DNA of 64,000 nt from NCBI GenBank assembly GCA_036555325.1, contig DATBLQ010000039.1:35432-99431 (forward strand). Direction: 5' to 3'. Of this stretch, positions 16,672-25,741 are shown piece after piece. The notes under the pieces are model-generated. The model ran no database searches and was not told the origin of the DNA. It saw only the letters and a program-made list of their open reading frames with translations. Origin of the DNA: DATBLQ01 sp036555325. GTDB taxonomy: Bacteria > Pseudomonadota > Alphaproteobacteria > Rhizobiales > Aestuariivirgaceae. A program made the position numbers and the translations under genes. Position 1 is the stretch's first letter. Each line of letters opens with the position of its first letter.

Positions 16672-17724
16672 CTACCTATCGATGAGTCTGGTCGCGATCT
16701 CAATCAGACTGTTGGCCCGAATATCCCAGGTATGTTGATGCGCCGCTTCCCAGCGTTTGCTCAACAGACCATCATCGAAGTTGCAGTCCTTCAGTCGCTC
16801 GAGTTGGGCAACCATGACTGTAGGGCTGGTGCACCGCACCACAAGCGGGCTGAATTCCTCTAACTGCCGGCATCCTGGCGTCACCAGAATCGGCCGTCCA
16901 AATGCGAGATGCAAAAAGAACCGGGCCGGACTGGCCAGCGGATTTACGCTACGCTCAGAATAAGGAATGACTGCTAAGTCGATTGTGGAAGCGTGGGCTG
17001 CAAGTTGCGCCTGGCTTTGACGGCCGGTGAAACGACAACATGGATGCTTCAGAATTTGTCGGAGGACCGGACGATCGGCTGCTTCTAACTCAGCATCCTC
17101 GATATCTCCTGCGAATAGCCAGTCTAGCCACGGTGTTCTCTCTATAGCCTCTGCGAGCCAGTCCAGTCGGAGGCGGCTCGACACACGGCCCAATACTCCC
17201 GCAAGCGGACGCGAACGGTTCAACTGCAGTGAGGGTACTTGTGGAGGTATCCATTCAGCCGCAATGGCATTGGGCAAAACGCTGATCTTCTCCGGCCCAA
17301 GCCCTGCAACCCTTATGAATTTCTCCGCAAGAGCCGAAGAAACCGCACAAACGTGATGAACGCGTTTCAGCAATTCTATCTCCTGCTCCTCCCAGCCGCG
17401 ACGGTATGCTGCGTAGTCGTCGACTGCCTGATAGATGCTTGGCATGCTGCCTATCGCAGCAAGGCCATCGATCTGGTCAGGTCGCGTGCAGATGAAAACT
17501 CCCGCACTATGGAGCAATTTGCGAACTTGCATTTTGTGCGGCCAGCTTGTCCATCGGCCTGGAGGTAGAAATAATCTTGCCGTGGGGCGCTGCTTCAAAC
17601 TCCAGAATTGACCAAGTCGCCACTGCGGCTCGATCTCCCGAACTTCGACTCGTAGCGCTACCGCCCGATACAGGGCAGTCAGCATCGGTTCACTATGATG
17701 ATAGACAACGACTATTGGCTTCAC
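16672..17724 (-). CDS. Glycosyltransferase, GT4-like
   Basis: A 350-residue GT-B type enzyme: acceptor domain start KPIVVVYHHSEPML, hinge VHHVCAVSSALAEKFIRVAG then ISVLPNAIAAEW (the usual linker to the donor domain), and a C-terminal part with IDLAVIPYSERSVNPLASPARFF. I place the start at GTG 17724 because it overlaps the preceding gene's stop as GTGA, which also gives a normal N-terminus; GTG 17745 would add seven residues. It is co-transcribed with the triple-fusion gene upstream. The acceptor and sugar are unknown. Confidence 0.78.
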   Translation of the reverse strand: MKPIVVVYHHSEPMLTALYRAVALRVEVREIEPQWRLGQFWSLKQRPTARLFLPPGRWTSWPHKMQVRKLLHSAGVFICTRPDQIDGLAAIGSMPSIYQAVDDYAAYRRGWEEQEIELLKRVHHVCAVSSALAEKFIRVAGLGPEKISVLPNAIAAEWIPPQVPSLQLNRSRPLAGVLGRVSSRLRLDWLAEAIERTPWLDWLFAGDIEDAELEAADRPVLRQILKHPCCRFTGRQSQAQLAAHASTIDLAVIPYSERSVNPLASPARFFLHLAFGRPILVTPGCRQLEEFSPLVVRCTSPTVMVAQLERLKDCNFDDGLLSKRWEAAHQHTWDIRANSLIEIATRLIDR

Positions 17725-20468
17725 GTTGCCCGCGAGTCCCGACACGCACCCTTCGTTTCCTGTTCCCTAATGGCCTCCAAATTGAGCGACCCTGGAAAGA
17801 GAAGTGTGCGAAGGCGGTCGGAAAATTTTTTGACGTCCCTCGTATCGCATGCCCATAACGAGGTTGACGTTGAGACATGGTGCAATGGCTGACCATTGAC
17901 AATATGTCTCAGTTCCGGAGGTTCCATAACAGTTTCTTCCACGAATTTTTCACGATCGAGATGGGTTATCAGCCGCCATTCCAGTCGCTCGCCGTAATAA
18001 TTTTTGCTGGCATGAATAGGTCGAATTACGCCTTTTCCACTCAAAATTGGAGGTCCAGCACATCTGCCATAGGACCATTTCCGTTCGGCATACCGGCGCT
18101 CGGCGTTTACTGGGTGGGGAATCCAATCGCCGCACAACCAGTCATCGGTTGAATAGAGCGACAGATAACGATTTTGGCTTGGCTCGTCTCGTACCGAAGT
18201 AATCAACCAATAGTACTCTTGATGCTTGAACATCACCGTATCGGCCGCATCGACGCCGTAGACCAGCCGTCTAACACGCCGCAGACCTTCCGGAAAGTTT
18301 TCTAAAGAATAAAGATCAATGCAGAGGCGTTCGGAGGTTTCAGGAATGAGATATGCCTTGCCATTGCTTTCGAATATGAAAGGAAACGAGACATGCCCGG
18401 TGCCCAAGGGAATCTCAGTTGGTACGTCAGGCTGCAGTCGCTCGCTGAGCTTCATGGTCAGCAGGCGGCCTCGATTGTGCTTGTACTGGAATTCCTCAAC
18501 CAAAAGATACTTGTGGCCTTGGAACTCGAACACAAAGGGATCGGCATAATAGCTATGGGAAGGTGAACGAATCAAAGTGCTTGAGGTCTCCCCTCGCCGC
18601 CCGATGTAGACGGAATAATGCTCATTAAGCCATCGTTGCCACCCGCCGACATGCCGAGCATCAAACGACTTGATGTGAAGCCAGCAGCGATCGGCAGTCT
18701 TGTAGAGCCAGAACCAAGCACGCACTATGGGGTCCGCCCACACCGGCACTCGATTCGCCACCTTATTGCGCGAGGACATCCAGCGGATTGGTTGGGTGGA
18801 ACTGATATCTATTTCGCGATGCGTGGGCACTGATAGTCCTCGTGCCTGTCGCTCAAGGAGCAGAAAACTTAGCAGCGCCTGTTCGGGTTTGTGCTGCGGC
18901 AGTTTTGGAGTTCGCGGACTGATTATCGAAGAATCCGCTGCCAATTCATACCACCGATCTACCAGCTCTCTGATGTCCTCTCGCGCTCCATCTAGCCCAA
19001 TCACTCCTGTTACAAACTCATTTTGATCGAGCAGTTCCAGAGCGACCTGCAACCTGCCGAGTGTCAAGGGATCACAATGTTGGCCAAGAGCTGATTGCCC
19101 CCTCAATGCATAGAGCCCGGTCGAGCGAAGTTCTGCGATTACTTCATCGGGGGGCCCACACAGGATTGTTGCGCTGTCCAGAAACAAAATTGGCCCCTGC
19201 TCTGCCTTAACTCGTTCCCGGATCAATGCCACCTTCCAGCCGTAGGATTGGTGGGAGATGGCAAAATGCGCCGGATAAGCGGCAAAGTCGAATTCATGGA
19301 TACTCACCCATGGAAATAGATTTTCGATTTCACGTCTTCTGGGTGCATCCAGCCCCAGGTCGTAGAGCACCCACCGGTACTTCCGATGCAGGCGCTGCCG
19401 GCGAGCGCTGAGAAGCAATTGCACAACACAGCGACCGTATGCACTATCGGCAGCAGTTACGAACGTAAGCTCCGGTGGACGAACTTTGAACTTCATCCAC
19501 CTGTCTGCGAAATGTCGTATGACGATTGTGTTGTTGCGCTTCAACGCGTCTCCCCCACCTCGGTTGATGCGCCCCAGGCTGTTACGCTTGAAGAAACGGT
19601 ACCGCCAGAGGCGATCGATGCAGAAACGACGTGCGGGGAACACGACTTTGTCGGCTTTGCAATGCGCGGAAAACCACACATCATCGACAAAAAAAGCACT
19701 CTGCGGCGCTCTCGAATAGTCGGCGACGTTCTTGAAATCGAAAAATCTCGGCCTGACCAGATAACCCGAGTAACCCTGCAGGATATCGACCTTGTGCGGC
19801 CGCCGGATCGTCGTGCCGAGGATCGGTGCCGGCGGATGTTTGAGCAGATGCATCCTCCAGCTGGTGCGCCTGTCCGTGAGATCCTGGGGAACTTCCCATC
19901 CGCTCGACCCGATGGCAGTGTCGGGGTTTTTTTCAGCCCACGACAAAAGATCGGCAATCATCGTCGGCGGATAGAGCATGTCGTCATCGACCACGATGAT
20001 CGCCTGATTGGGATCGACCGCACAAAGTGCAGGAATTAATTTTGTCGCGGGCCCATGATCCTCGCACCGCACCACATCAACGCAGATCAAGCCTCCAAGC
20101 CACGACGGCAACTCATATGCGCATTGCTCCCGCGCTGAAAAATGCGGCAGATGGATGCGAATTTTCCCTGGCGCCACTTCCTGATCGAGCAGGCTCTTGA
20201 GAGTTGGCTTGAGGTGCGGCAAGCGCGAGGGTGTTGTGGTAAGGCAGACGATTGCTTCTGACTTCTTCCGTTCACTCCAAGTTCTGTCCCACGCCTCGAG
20301 AGATCTTGAAGAAAGCCTCACTCTCCTGAGCATGTCGAACACCAGGTGCCGGCCTGACAGCCGGTCATACGCTACAGCGGCAAGGAGAACGGCCAAAACT
20401 GAGACAATCAGAAGGCCCCCTGAGTGATCACCTAAAATGGCGCCCACGATTGAAAAGTCGAAGTTCAT
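17721..20468 (-). CDS. Triple-domain membrane-anchored glycan enzyme (two GT-A-like domains plus GINT1-like beta-propeller domain)
   Basis: A 915-residue protein. Residues about 14-36 form one membrane helix. Domain 1 (about 70-330) begins EAIVCLTTTPSRLPHL and holds VVDDDMLYPP (159-168) and FVDDVW (260-265), like a GT-A fold. Domain 2 (about 332-595) reads LTFVTAADSAYGRCVV, then GPILFLDSATILCG, resembling a second nucleotide-sugar transferase fold. Domain 3 (about 638-870) has repeated blade-like motifs: YADPFVFEFQGHKYLLVEEF, VSFPFIFESNGKAYLIPETS and VYGVDAADTVMFKHQEYYWL. This pattern I associate with the N-terminal propeller of plant glucosamine inositolphosphorylceramide transferase and its bacterial relatives. 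A fusion of all three is unusual. It shares an operon with the GT4 gene downstream. Confidence 0.7.
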   Translation of the reverse strand: MNFDFSIVGAILGDHSGGLLIVSVLAVLLAAVAYDRLSGRHLVFDMLRRVRLSSRSLEAWDRTWSERKKSEAIVCLTTTPSRLPHLKPTLKSLLDQEVAPGKIRIHLPHFSAREQCAYELPSWLGGLICVDVVRCEDHGPATKLIPALCAVDPNQAIIVVDDDMLYPPTMIADLLSWAEKNPDTAIGSSGWEVPQDLTDRRTSWRMHLLKHPPAPILGTTIRRPHKVDILQGYSGYLVRPRFFDFKNVADYSRAPQSAFFVDDVWFSAHCKADKVVFPARRFCIDRLWRYRFFKRNSLGRINRGGGDALKRNNTIVIRHFADRWMKFKVRPPELTFVTAADSAYGRCVVQLLLSARRQRLHRKYRWVLYDLGLDAPRRREIENLFPWVSIHEFDFAAYPAHFAISHQSYGWKVALIRERVKAEQGPILFLDSATILCGPPDEVIAELRSTGLYALRGQSALGQHCDPLTLGRLQVALELLDQNEFVTGVIGLDGAREDIRELVDRWYELAADSSIISPRTPKLPQHKPEQALLSFLLLERQARGLSVPTHREIDISSTQPIRWMSSRNKVANRVPVWADPIVRAWFWLYKTADRCWLHIKSFDARHVGGWQRWLNEHYSVYIGRRGETSSTLIRSPSHSYYADPFVFEFQGHKYLLVEEFQYKHNRGRLLTMKLSERLQPDVPTEIPLGTGHVSFPFIFESNGKAYLIPETSERLCIDLYSLENFPEGLRRVRRLVYGVDAADTVMFKHQEYYWLITSVRDEPSQNRYLSLYSTDDWLCGDWIPHPVNAERRYAERKWSYGRCAGPPILSGKGVIRPIHASKNYYGERLEWRLITHLDREKFVEETVMEPPELRHIVNGQPLHHVSTSTSLWACDTRDVKKFSDRLRTLLFPGSLNLEAIREQETKGACRDSRAT

Positions 20469-20530
20469 TGATGACCGCTCTTTGGACTTTGGCTAAGCTC
20501 GCCCTGTGAGAGGAATAAGTCGAAGACGGC

Positions 20531-21676
20531 ATGAGCGTACCGAAAATCCTTGGACATGCGGAGACTCTCCTCGAAACCGTGGCCGAGGCCGGTCGTTGGC
20601 GCTGGAGCCGGCTTACCGCGCCCCTGTCGATACGTTGCAAATCCGATCTGCGCGGTACTCGTTGTCATTGCCCTCGGGGTCTGAAGCATCACTTTGTTCA
20701 TAGCGAAGGTCTGCGGGAGATTGCCGATTTCGTCATCGATTACCGCAGCAACGTTGTCAATCCTGCTCGAGGACGGGTGCCCATTGAATACCTAACGAGA
20801 TTCGCGGGACAGCTGAATCGGGGTAATATCATTCATCTGAAGGCCGACCTGCTCGGCGAATTTGCAGCCACGGTTTTGCCGGGTCTGAAAGAACCTGTTG
20901 TCTTGGTCACCGGTGACTCGGACTATGCGCCTTTGACCGATTTTTCCTGGTTATTGGACCATCCTCGCATCGGCCACTGGTTTGTCCAAAACGCTGATGC
21001 AGCCTATCGCCACTCGAAACTGACTCCCGTTCCCATAGGACTCGACAATCCGCTCTACAACAAATTAGAGAAGCGCATAGGCCTGGCGGTCGACATGCTG
21101 GCCCGTCGATCTGCCTTTGATTCAACTTTTAGCAGGAACGAAGCAGGTGATCAGGCGCTGCTCAATCGCATAATCGCTTCTGGCATCAATAAGCCGATCC
21201 ACAAGAATCTGAAGGTGCTGTGCACGTTTCACATGAACCACAAGATCGCCCCCGACATTGCCGGAATTCCTTCCCGCATCGAGGCCTATTCCGCCCTGGT
21301 TGGCAATCCCCTGTGCCATTTTCCCTCGCGACGGCTTGCCCAGGAGGCGTGCTGGCGCGCCCATGAAAACTTTGCCTTCCAGGCATCTCCCCATGGGAAT
21401 GGACTGGATTGCTTCCGAACATGGGAAAGTCTGGCTCTCGGCACCATACCCATCGTCAAGAAAAGTCCGCTGGATCTTCTCTATGAGGACGAAGAGCTGC
21501 CCGTGATGATCGTTGAATCCTGGCACGAGGTGACGCCCGAAAATCTGCAACGATGGCGAGACCGCTTCAAAAAGTCCTTCGATGAGGGGCTTCTCGAGCG
21601 GTTGTCGAACTCTTACTGGGTAAGGAAAATAAGGGCAACCGCGCGAACAATTTCCACCAACAAGAGTGTTGACTAA
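20531..21676 (+). CDS. Exostosin-like glycosyltransferase (copy 1)
   Basis: A 381-residue protein. Key stretches are VVLVTGDSDYAPLTDFSWLL, TPVPIGLDNP, and GLDCFRTWESLALGTIPIVKK followed by SPLDLLY and LPVMIVESWHEVTPENLQRW. The R-T-W-E-x-L-x-x-G-x-I-x-I-V-K-K pattern resembles the donor-binding end of exostosin (GT47) proteins. The protein at 23293-24360 shares the same motifs in the same order, so the two are paralogues. Start ATG 20531, divergent from the triple-fusion gene with 62 bases between. Substrate unknown. Confidence 0.65.
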   Translation: MSVPKILGHAETLLETVAEAGRWRWSRLTAPLSIRCKSDLRGTRCHCPRGLKHHFVHSEGLREIADFVIDYRSNVVNPARGRVPIEYLTRFAGQLNRGNIIHLKADLLGEFAATVLPGLKEPVVLVTGDSDYAPLTDFSWLLDHPRIGHWFVQNADAAYRHSKLTPVPIGLDNPLYNKLEKRIGLAVDMLARRSAFDSTFSRNEAGDQALLNRIIASGINKPIHKNLKVLCTFHMNHKIAPDIAGIPSRIEAYSALVGNPLCHFPSRRLAQEACWRAHENFAFQASPHGNGLDCFRTWESLALGTIPIVKKSPLDLLYEDEELPVMIVESWHEVTPENLQRWRDRFKKSFDEGLLERLSNSYWVRKIRATARTISTNKSVD

Positions 21677-21758
21677 GCCCACCCCAGTCGACTTCCCTAC
21701 CAGCGTAGTCATCGGCGGGCGATCTGCGCCAATTGTCAGGTTCCCCGCGTCAGCGGAC

Positions 21759-22538
21759 CTACGGATACGCGATCTTTCTCTGCAGGTCCGTCTGCTCCAT
21801 CCAATAGAGATCGGGAGCAAAAAGCCCGAGATAGATGACAAAGGACGCCAAGAGTACGATTTCCCAAGACGAATAGACGTATCGCACGACGTAGTTGTCC
21901 ACCGGCATTGGGAAATCTTTGATCCAAAACAAGAGGAGGTAGCCGAGCGCGAGGACCGCAATTGCCACCGCCGCCTTGAAGCGCATGCCGTGCATTGAGT
22001 TTACGCGGGTCCCAAACTCTCCAGTGTTTTCGGCACCGCTCCTCAACATGTGACCAAGGATGCCGCTGCCCAATACTGCAAGACTTTGCCCGGCAAAGAA
22101 CACATAGCTGCTGATCATGTGAATGTCGCGGTCCACGCCAAGTGGAACCCAACTCGTCACCACCATCCCCAGAGTGCCTGCAGCTTGCGCTAGGACGCAG
22201 AACAGCAGCAGCAATCCCGCAGTTGTGTTTTTGCGCTGATCGACAGCCCAGGTCATGTTGATGCTTCTGCTGTACGCCCGCACGATAAAGGTGACGGAGA
22301 CTGCCGTCAGCGCAGCAATCAATAGGATTATCATGGCGAAGGGATCAGCCACCGCGGGCTCACCCAGGGCGGCGCTAATCGTTGGCGGTGTCTTGCTCAC
22401 CTCCGCGGGATGCAAGTCTCCATAGGTCAGCCTCGTCCAAAACAGCAGCGGAATCTCGATGCTAGGCACCAACACAACCGCGCTTGCCCGCAACAGTCCT
22501 CGGCTTGAGATACCGATTGGCGCACTGTTGCTGGCCAT
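21759..22538 (-). CDS. Six-helix membrane protein, possibly Frag1/DRAM/Sfk1-like
   Basis: A 259-residue protein with about six hydrophobic segments (for example ASAVVLVPSIEIPLLFW, FAMIILLIAALTAVSVTFIV, AGLLLLFCVLAQAAGTLGMV, MISSYVFFAGQSLAVLGSG). The order of helices, a polar loop near TPPTISAALGEP, and the closing SWEIVLLASFVIYLGLF recall the Frag1/DRAM/Sfk1 family, known in eukaryotes for links to GPI anchors and lipids, but this match is tentative. It is convergent with the exostosin-like gene and divergent from the LicD gene. Other polytopic membrane families cannot be excluded. Confidence 0.5.
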   Translation of the reverse strand: MASNSAPIGISSRGLLRASAVVLVPSIEIPLLFWTRLTYGDLHPAEVSKTPPTISAALGEPAVADPFAMIILLIAALTAVSVTFIVRAYSRSINMTWAVDQRKNTTAGLLLLFCVLAQAAGTLGMVVTSWVPLGVDRDIHMISSYVFFAGQSLAVLGSGILGHMLRSGAENTGEFGTRVNSMHGMRFKAAVAIAVLALGYLLLFWIKDFPMPVDNYVVRYVYSSWEIVLLASFVIYLGLFAPDLYWMEQTDLQRKIAYP

Positions 22539-22635
22539 ATTACGGCTCCGGGGAGACCAGCAGGGCGTAATTTGTCATTGCCATCAGGACGTCTCCAGTT
22601 GCGTTGCTTTTGCCACCAAATTATCCTCAGCGAAC

Positions 22636-23262
22636 ATGAAAACTATTTTCCACCCGCTGCACAAACTTCTCGGCGAAGTCTACGACAAGATCTACTTTAC
22701 CATTTCCAACCAGGTTCTATCGATCCTCGCCAAACAAGTCGTTGTGATGTTCAACCGGGCAGAGGTTCACTATTGGGCGGATTTCGGCACGTTGTTGGGT
22801 CTCGTTCGTGACAATGGGATCATCTATGCTGACACCGATGTCGATTTCACAGTCATTGAGAATGACGAGACGATTCGCAAGCTTGATGCATGTTGCAGGA
22901 GGTTTCATCTCTGGTTCTCTCTGAGAAGAGACTTAAATCGCAGATCCTATTGCGCCTACTTCCGCCTCCTTCCGGCTCGGGCCGACATATATGTTAATCG
23001 TTTCACTAGTGATGGGAACCTGTTGATTGGCTGCGAGGGACCTTTCAGCAACGTGTCGTATGACCTCGTGAAACGCGTAGTGGGCAAAAAATGGAAGGGC
23101 GTCGAGATCAAGATACCGGAGAAGGCTGCAGAACTCTTGACCTACCGGTACGGAGCAGACTGGCACATTAGAAAAAGGGATCATACTGGAAGACTTCACT
23201 CCACCTACAATCCAACCAATCCCGAGGAATCATCGCTGCGTCGGAGGGACAGTTACTGGTAA
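22636..23262 (+). CDS. LicD-family phosphotransferase (copy 1)
   Basis: A 208-residue protein with the LicD nucleotidyltransferase-fold core: YWADFGTLLGLVRDNGIIYAD (the part GTLLGLVR is residues 51-58) and the acidic pair in DTDVDF (66-71). LicD-type enzymes move phosphocholine or another phospho-group from a CDP- or lipid donor to a glycan; fukutin is the eukaryotic relative. The canonical WDDDID is changed to ADTDVD. Start ATG 22636; the upstream in-frame extension overlaps the divergent membrane-protein gene and matches nothing. It may decorate the glycan made here. Confidence 0.75.
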   Translation: MKTIFHPLHKLLGEVYDKIYFTISNQVLSILAKQVVVMFNRAEVHYWADFGTLLGLVRDNGIIYADTDVDFTVIENDETIRKLDACCRRFHLWFSLRRDLNRRSYCAYFRLLPARADIYVNRFTSDGNLLIGCEGPFSNVSYDLVKRVVGKKWKGVEIKIPEKAAELLTYRYGADWHIRKRDHTGRLHSTYNPTNPEESSLRRRDSYW

Positions 23263-23292
23263 TCGTTTTCTTCTGTTGGCGTGCCCGGCCGT

Positions 23293-24360
23293 TCACGACA
23301 TGGCGACCACCGGATTCCGTCCGGCCGGGAGGCGCGCCGCCTCGTGGATGCGCCGGCGCCAGCGCTCCATCGAGAGCAGCTCATGAACGCCGCTGCGGTC
23401 GAAGCCCGACGCGTACTTCGCGAGCCACCGCGCCATATTGTTCGCGGTGATCTCCTCCCAGTCATCGATGCTGACAACCGGCAGCCCGCGGTAAAGCACA
23501 TCCAGCGGTCCTTTCTTGACGATCACGATAGAGCCCATGAGGAGCGCCTCCCACGTGCGATGCCCATCGAGTCCGCGCCCATACGTGACGATCGCAAACG
23601 CGTGGCGTGCGTAGCGCAGGCGAGGCTCTAGCGGATCCATGCGCCGGCGTGCCGGGAACACGATGTTCGGGTTGTCGCGAAGCCGGTCGAAAATTTCGGT
23701 TCGCGTCTCGCCGAAGCAGCGCGACACAGCCGTATCGTTGAAATGGAAATCGGCGACGGCGAGTGGCAGGCGTTCTTCAACAGGCGGCGCATCCAGCGCG
23801 AGCGCTTCCCATTCCGCTTCGTGGCGCGCTGGCGTTTTCCTGACGGCGCAGTATGAACCCATGCGGGAATTGAGAGTCACGTCGTTGCGTTTGGGATACT
23901 CGATCCCGATGGGCACCGGCGTGATGACGTCGGCGAGCGCGGTGCCATCGTAGTTTACCGAAAACCAGTGCAGCAGCTTGCCACTTTCGACCACCGTCCG
24001 TGCAGCCTCATAAAACGACGACGGCACCGACCAGTCGGATTCGCCCGTGACCAGCACGAAGCGGCACTCGAGCTGCGGCAGAACCTCACGGTTAAAAAGC
24101 GGCAGTGCCTCGATACGCATCCAGATGACTGCACCATCCGCTATGTCGCGGTATGTGGAAAGATCGATGTGCTGAAGACGGCCGCTCATCACGTATGCCG
24201 ATCCGCCGTACGCGTCGCACGAAAGCGCAAGCCCAGTGGGCGAGAGGTACTTGGTCGGAAACGGCGGGCGCGCCCAGCGGTAGTAACCGTAGCGCTCGAC
24301 GAGCTCGTCTCGCGCCAGGCGCGCGAGAAACAGAGGCCATTCGAGCAGAGCTGCCGCCAT
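23293..24360 (-). CDS. Exostosin-like glycosyltransferase (copy 2)
   Basis: A 355-residue paralogue of the protein at 20531-21676: FVLVTGESDWSVP, LHWFSVNYDG, TPVPIGIEYP, GLDGHRTWEALLMGSIVIVKK, GPLDVLYRGLPVVSIDDWEE. Start ATG 24360 is used; a longer frame to 24612 overlaps the divergent LicD gene and lacks any family-like sequence. The GC content is much higher than in copy 1 and the rest of the island, so the two copies probably came from different genomes instead of a local duplication. Confidence 0.65.
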   Translation of the reverse strand: MAAALLEWPLFLARLARDELVERYGYYRWARPPFPTKYLSPTGLALSCDAYGGSAYVMSGRLQHIDLSTYRDIADGAVIWMRIEALPLFNREVLPQLECRFVLVTGESDWSVPSSFYEAARTVVESGKLLHWFSVNYDGTALADVITPVPIGIEYPKRNDVTLNSRMGSYCAVRKTPARHEAEWEALALDAPPVEERLPLAVADFHFNDTAVSRCFGETRTEIFDRLRDNPNIVFPARRRMDPLEPRLRYARHAFAIVTYGRGLDGHRTWEALLMGSIVIVKKGPLDVLYRGLPVVSIDDWEEITANNMARWLAKYASGFDRSGVHELLSMERWRRRIHEAARLPAGRNPVVAMS

Positions 24361-24462
24361 CGCCGCCGATTGTAGCGAACGCGCTTCCGCAGCGTCAAAC
24401 GCACGGCGCGCTGGACCGGCGGGTGGCTTGGCGATACGCTGGCCGCACGAGTGAACTTCGGC

Positions 24463-25095
24463 ATGAATCAGAAGTGGGCGAAAATTGCGGCAGGCCTGAT
24501 ACACGATCTGCATCGCACGCGTTTTCCGCTGACGCGCCGGACGGTCCTGCCGCCGAACGTGCGCGCAATGGAGGCCAACCTCCTCCACATTCACGAAGTT
24601 TTCGGCAGGCACGGCGTCACGTTCTGGCTGCGCGATGGAACGGCGCTCGGCGTGTACCGCGACGGCGCGATCCTGCGTTGGGACGACGACACCGACCTCG
24701 GCGTTTGGCTGGAGGACCTCCCGAAAATCGACGCCGCGCTTGCCGAGCTGAAGAAGTTGGGGTTCACCGTCTATTTACGGACGCCGCACGTGATCGGTCT
24801 GCTGAGACGCTGGGAAACGGCCGAGATCGTGGTGAGTGGCGTGGCGACGGCGGACGACGAGTACACCGGCGTCCTCGAAACGTTTTTCCGCAAGCTCACC
24901 ACCGTGTCGTTTCTCGGCCGCGACTTCCACATCCCCATGGACATAAACGGCTACTTCGAGTTTTCTTACGGTCCCGACTGGAGGACGCCAAAGCCGTGCG
25001 CGTGGTGGGCAAGCTCGTGGTGGTTGCCGCAGGCCGCGCGCACCGCCCACGTGCGCAAGTTCGTCAGCCAGCGTCCACGTGGTTTGCTGTCGTAG
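24463..25095 (+). CDS. LicD-family phosphotransferase (copy 2)
   Basis: A 210-residue protein with VTFWLRDGTALGVYRDGAI and the acidic WDDDTD (residues 73-78), the classic LicD core. GC is very high (42 of 60 bases in 24601-24660 by my count). The last 35 residues are odd: after YGPDWRTPK they run CAWWASSWWLPQ, rich in Trp, while the +1 frame reads a smoother sequence, so a single-base change near 24990 may have altered the C-terminus. GTG 24451 is an alternative start. Divergent from exostosin-like copy 2; its stop abuts the convergent gene at 25096 with no gap. Confidence 0.75.
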   Translation: MNQKWAKIAAGLIHDLHRTRFPLTRRTVLPPNVRAMEANLLHIHEVFGRHGVTFWLRDGTALGVYRDGAILRWDDDTDLGVWLEDLPKIDAALAELKKLGFTVYLRTPHVIGLLRRWETAEIVVSGVATADDEYTGVLETFFRKLTTVSFLGRDFHIPMDINGYFEFSYGPDWRTPKPCAWWASSWWLPQAARTAHVRKFVSQRPRGLLS

Positions 25096-25725
25096 TCATT
25101 TTGCTTTTTGTTGGCGCTGAGCATCGAGCTTCTGCAGCAGTCGTTTTGCTCTCAGTATTCTTTGGATGCTCGTTAGATTGGTGAGTAACGCGAACAGCCA
25201 GAGTCCGGGAATCATTAAGGATGTATCGAAGATGGACTCACCCACTCCTGTGATCACCAGGAGACTACACAAGTAGATTATTCTTTCCTGCCGCTCGAAC
25301 AGATCGGGCCAGTCGTCATTCGAGATTCTGACCTCGATTGCAACTCTTGCCTTTGCATAGCTGATAAGCAAGCTTCCAGCGAGCGCTAACGTAGCCGGCA
25401 GCCAGGCATCGTAGGCATAGGCAATTGTGATCAGAACGATGCATTCCTGATACCGGTCGATGACGGCATCGAGATAGCCGCCGAAGGCCGTCATTTCGTG
25501 GCGCAGTCGCGCCACTGCCCCATCGAGCGAATCCGCCGCAAACGATACCGCGAGCCCCAGACCAAAGACAAAAGCCGAATCGTGCCAGAGATATGCCGCG
25601 GCGTTGGCAACGACAAGGCAAAGGCCCATGAGAGTGACTTGGTTTGCAGTAAACCGACGCGCAACTGGCCGGGCCAGTATCTCCCAAAGTGGATCAATAT
25701 GACGCTTGAAAAGTCCGTCTATCAT
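25096..25725 (-). CDS. CDP-alcohol phosphatidyltransferase, phosphatidylinositol-phosphate-synthase-like
   Basis: A 209-residue, six-helix membrane enzyme. The family signature D68-G-x2-A-R73-x8-G82-x3-D86-x3-D90 is complete. SYAKAR (122-127) and ERQER (144-148) match the inositol-phosphate-side motifs I know from mycobacterial phosphatidylinositol-phosphate synthase and archaeal archaetidylinositol-phosphate synthase. Predicted reaction: CDP-diacylglycerol plus inositol-1-phosphate to phosphatidylinositol phosphate at the inner membrane. The inositol-1-phosphate synthase gene is 7 kb away in the same cluster, with a PgpA-type phosphatase that could finish the product. The kinase gene lies 16 bases upstream in the same operon. 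Confidence 0.82.
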   Translation of the reverse strand: MIDGLFKRHIDPLWEILARPVARRFTANQVTLMGLCLVVANAAAYLWHDSAFVFGLGLAVSFAADSLDGAVARLRHEMTAFGGYLDAVIDRYQECIVLITIAYAYDAWLPATLALAGSLLISYAKARVAIEVRISNDDWPDLFERQERIIYLCSLLVITGVGESIFDTSLMIPGLWLFALLTNLTSIQRILRAKRLLQKLDAQRQQKAK

Positions 25726-25741
25726 GTCTCAAACCTTGCAG

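Noticed and set aside
19386..20039. A 217-codon rightward frame
   Set aside because: Antisense to the triple-fusion gene; composition is typical of a shadow frame.
24153..25184. A 343-codon rightward frame in the GC-rich block
   Set aside because: High GC lowers stop-codon frequency; the sequence is Arg-rich without motifs and overlaps the exostosin-like and LicD genes that have clear family patterns.
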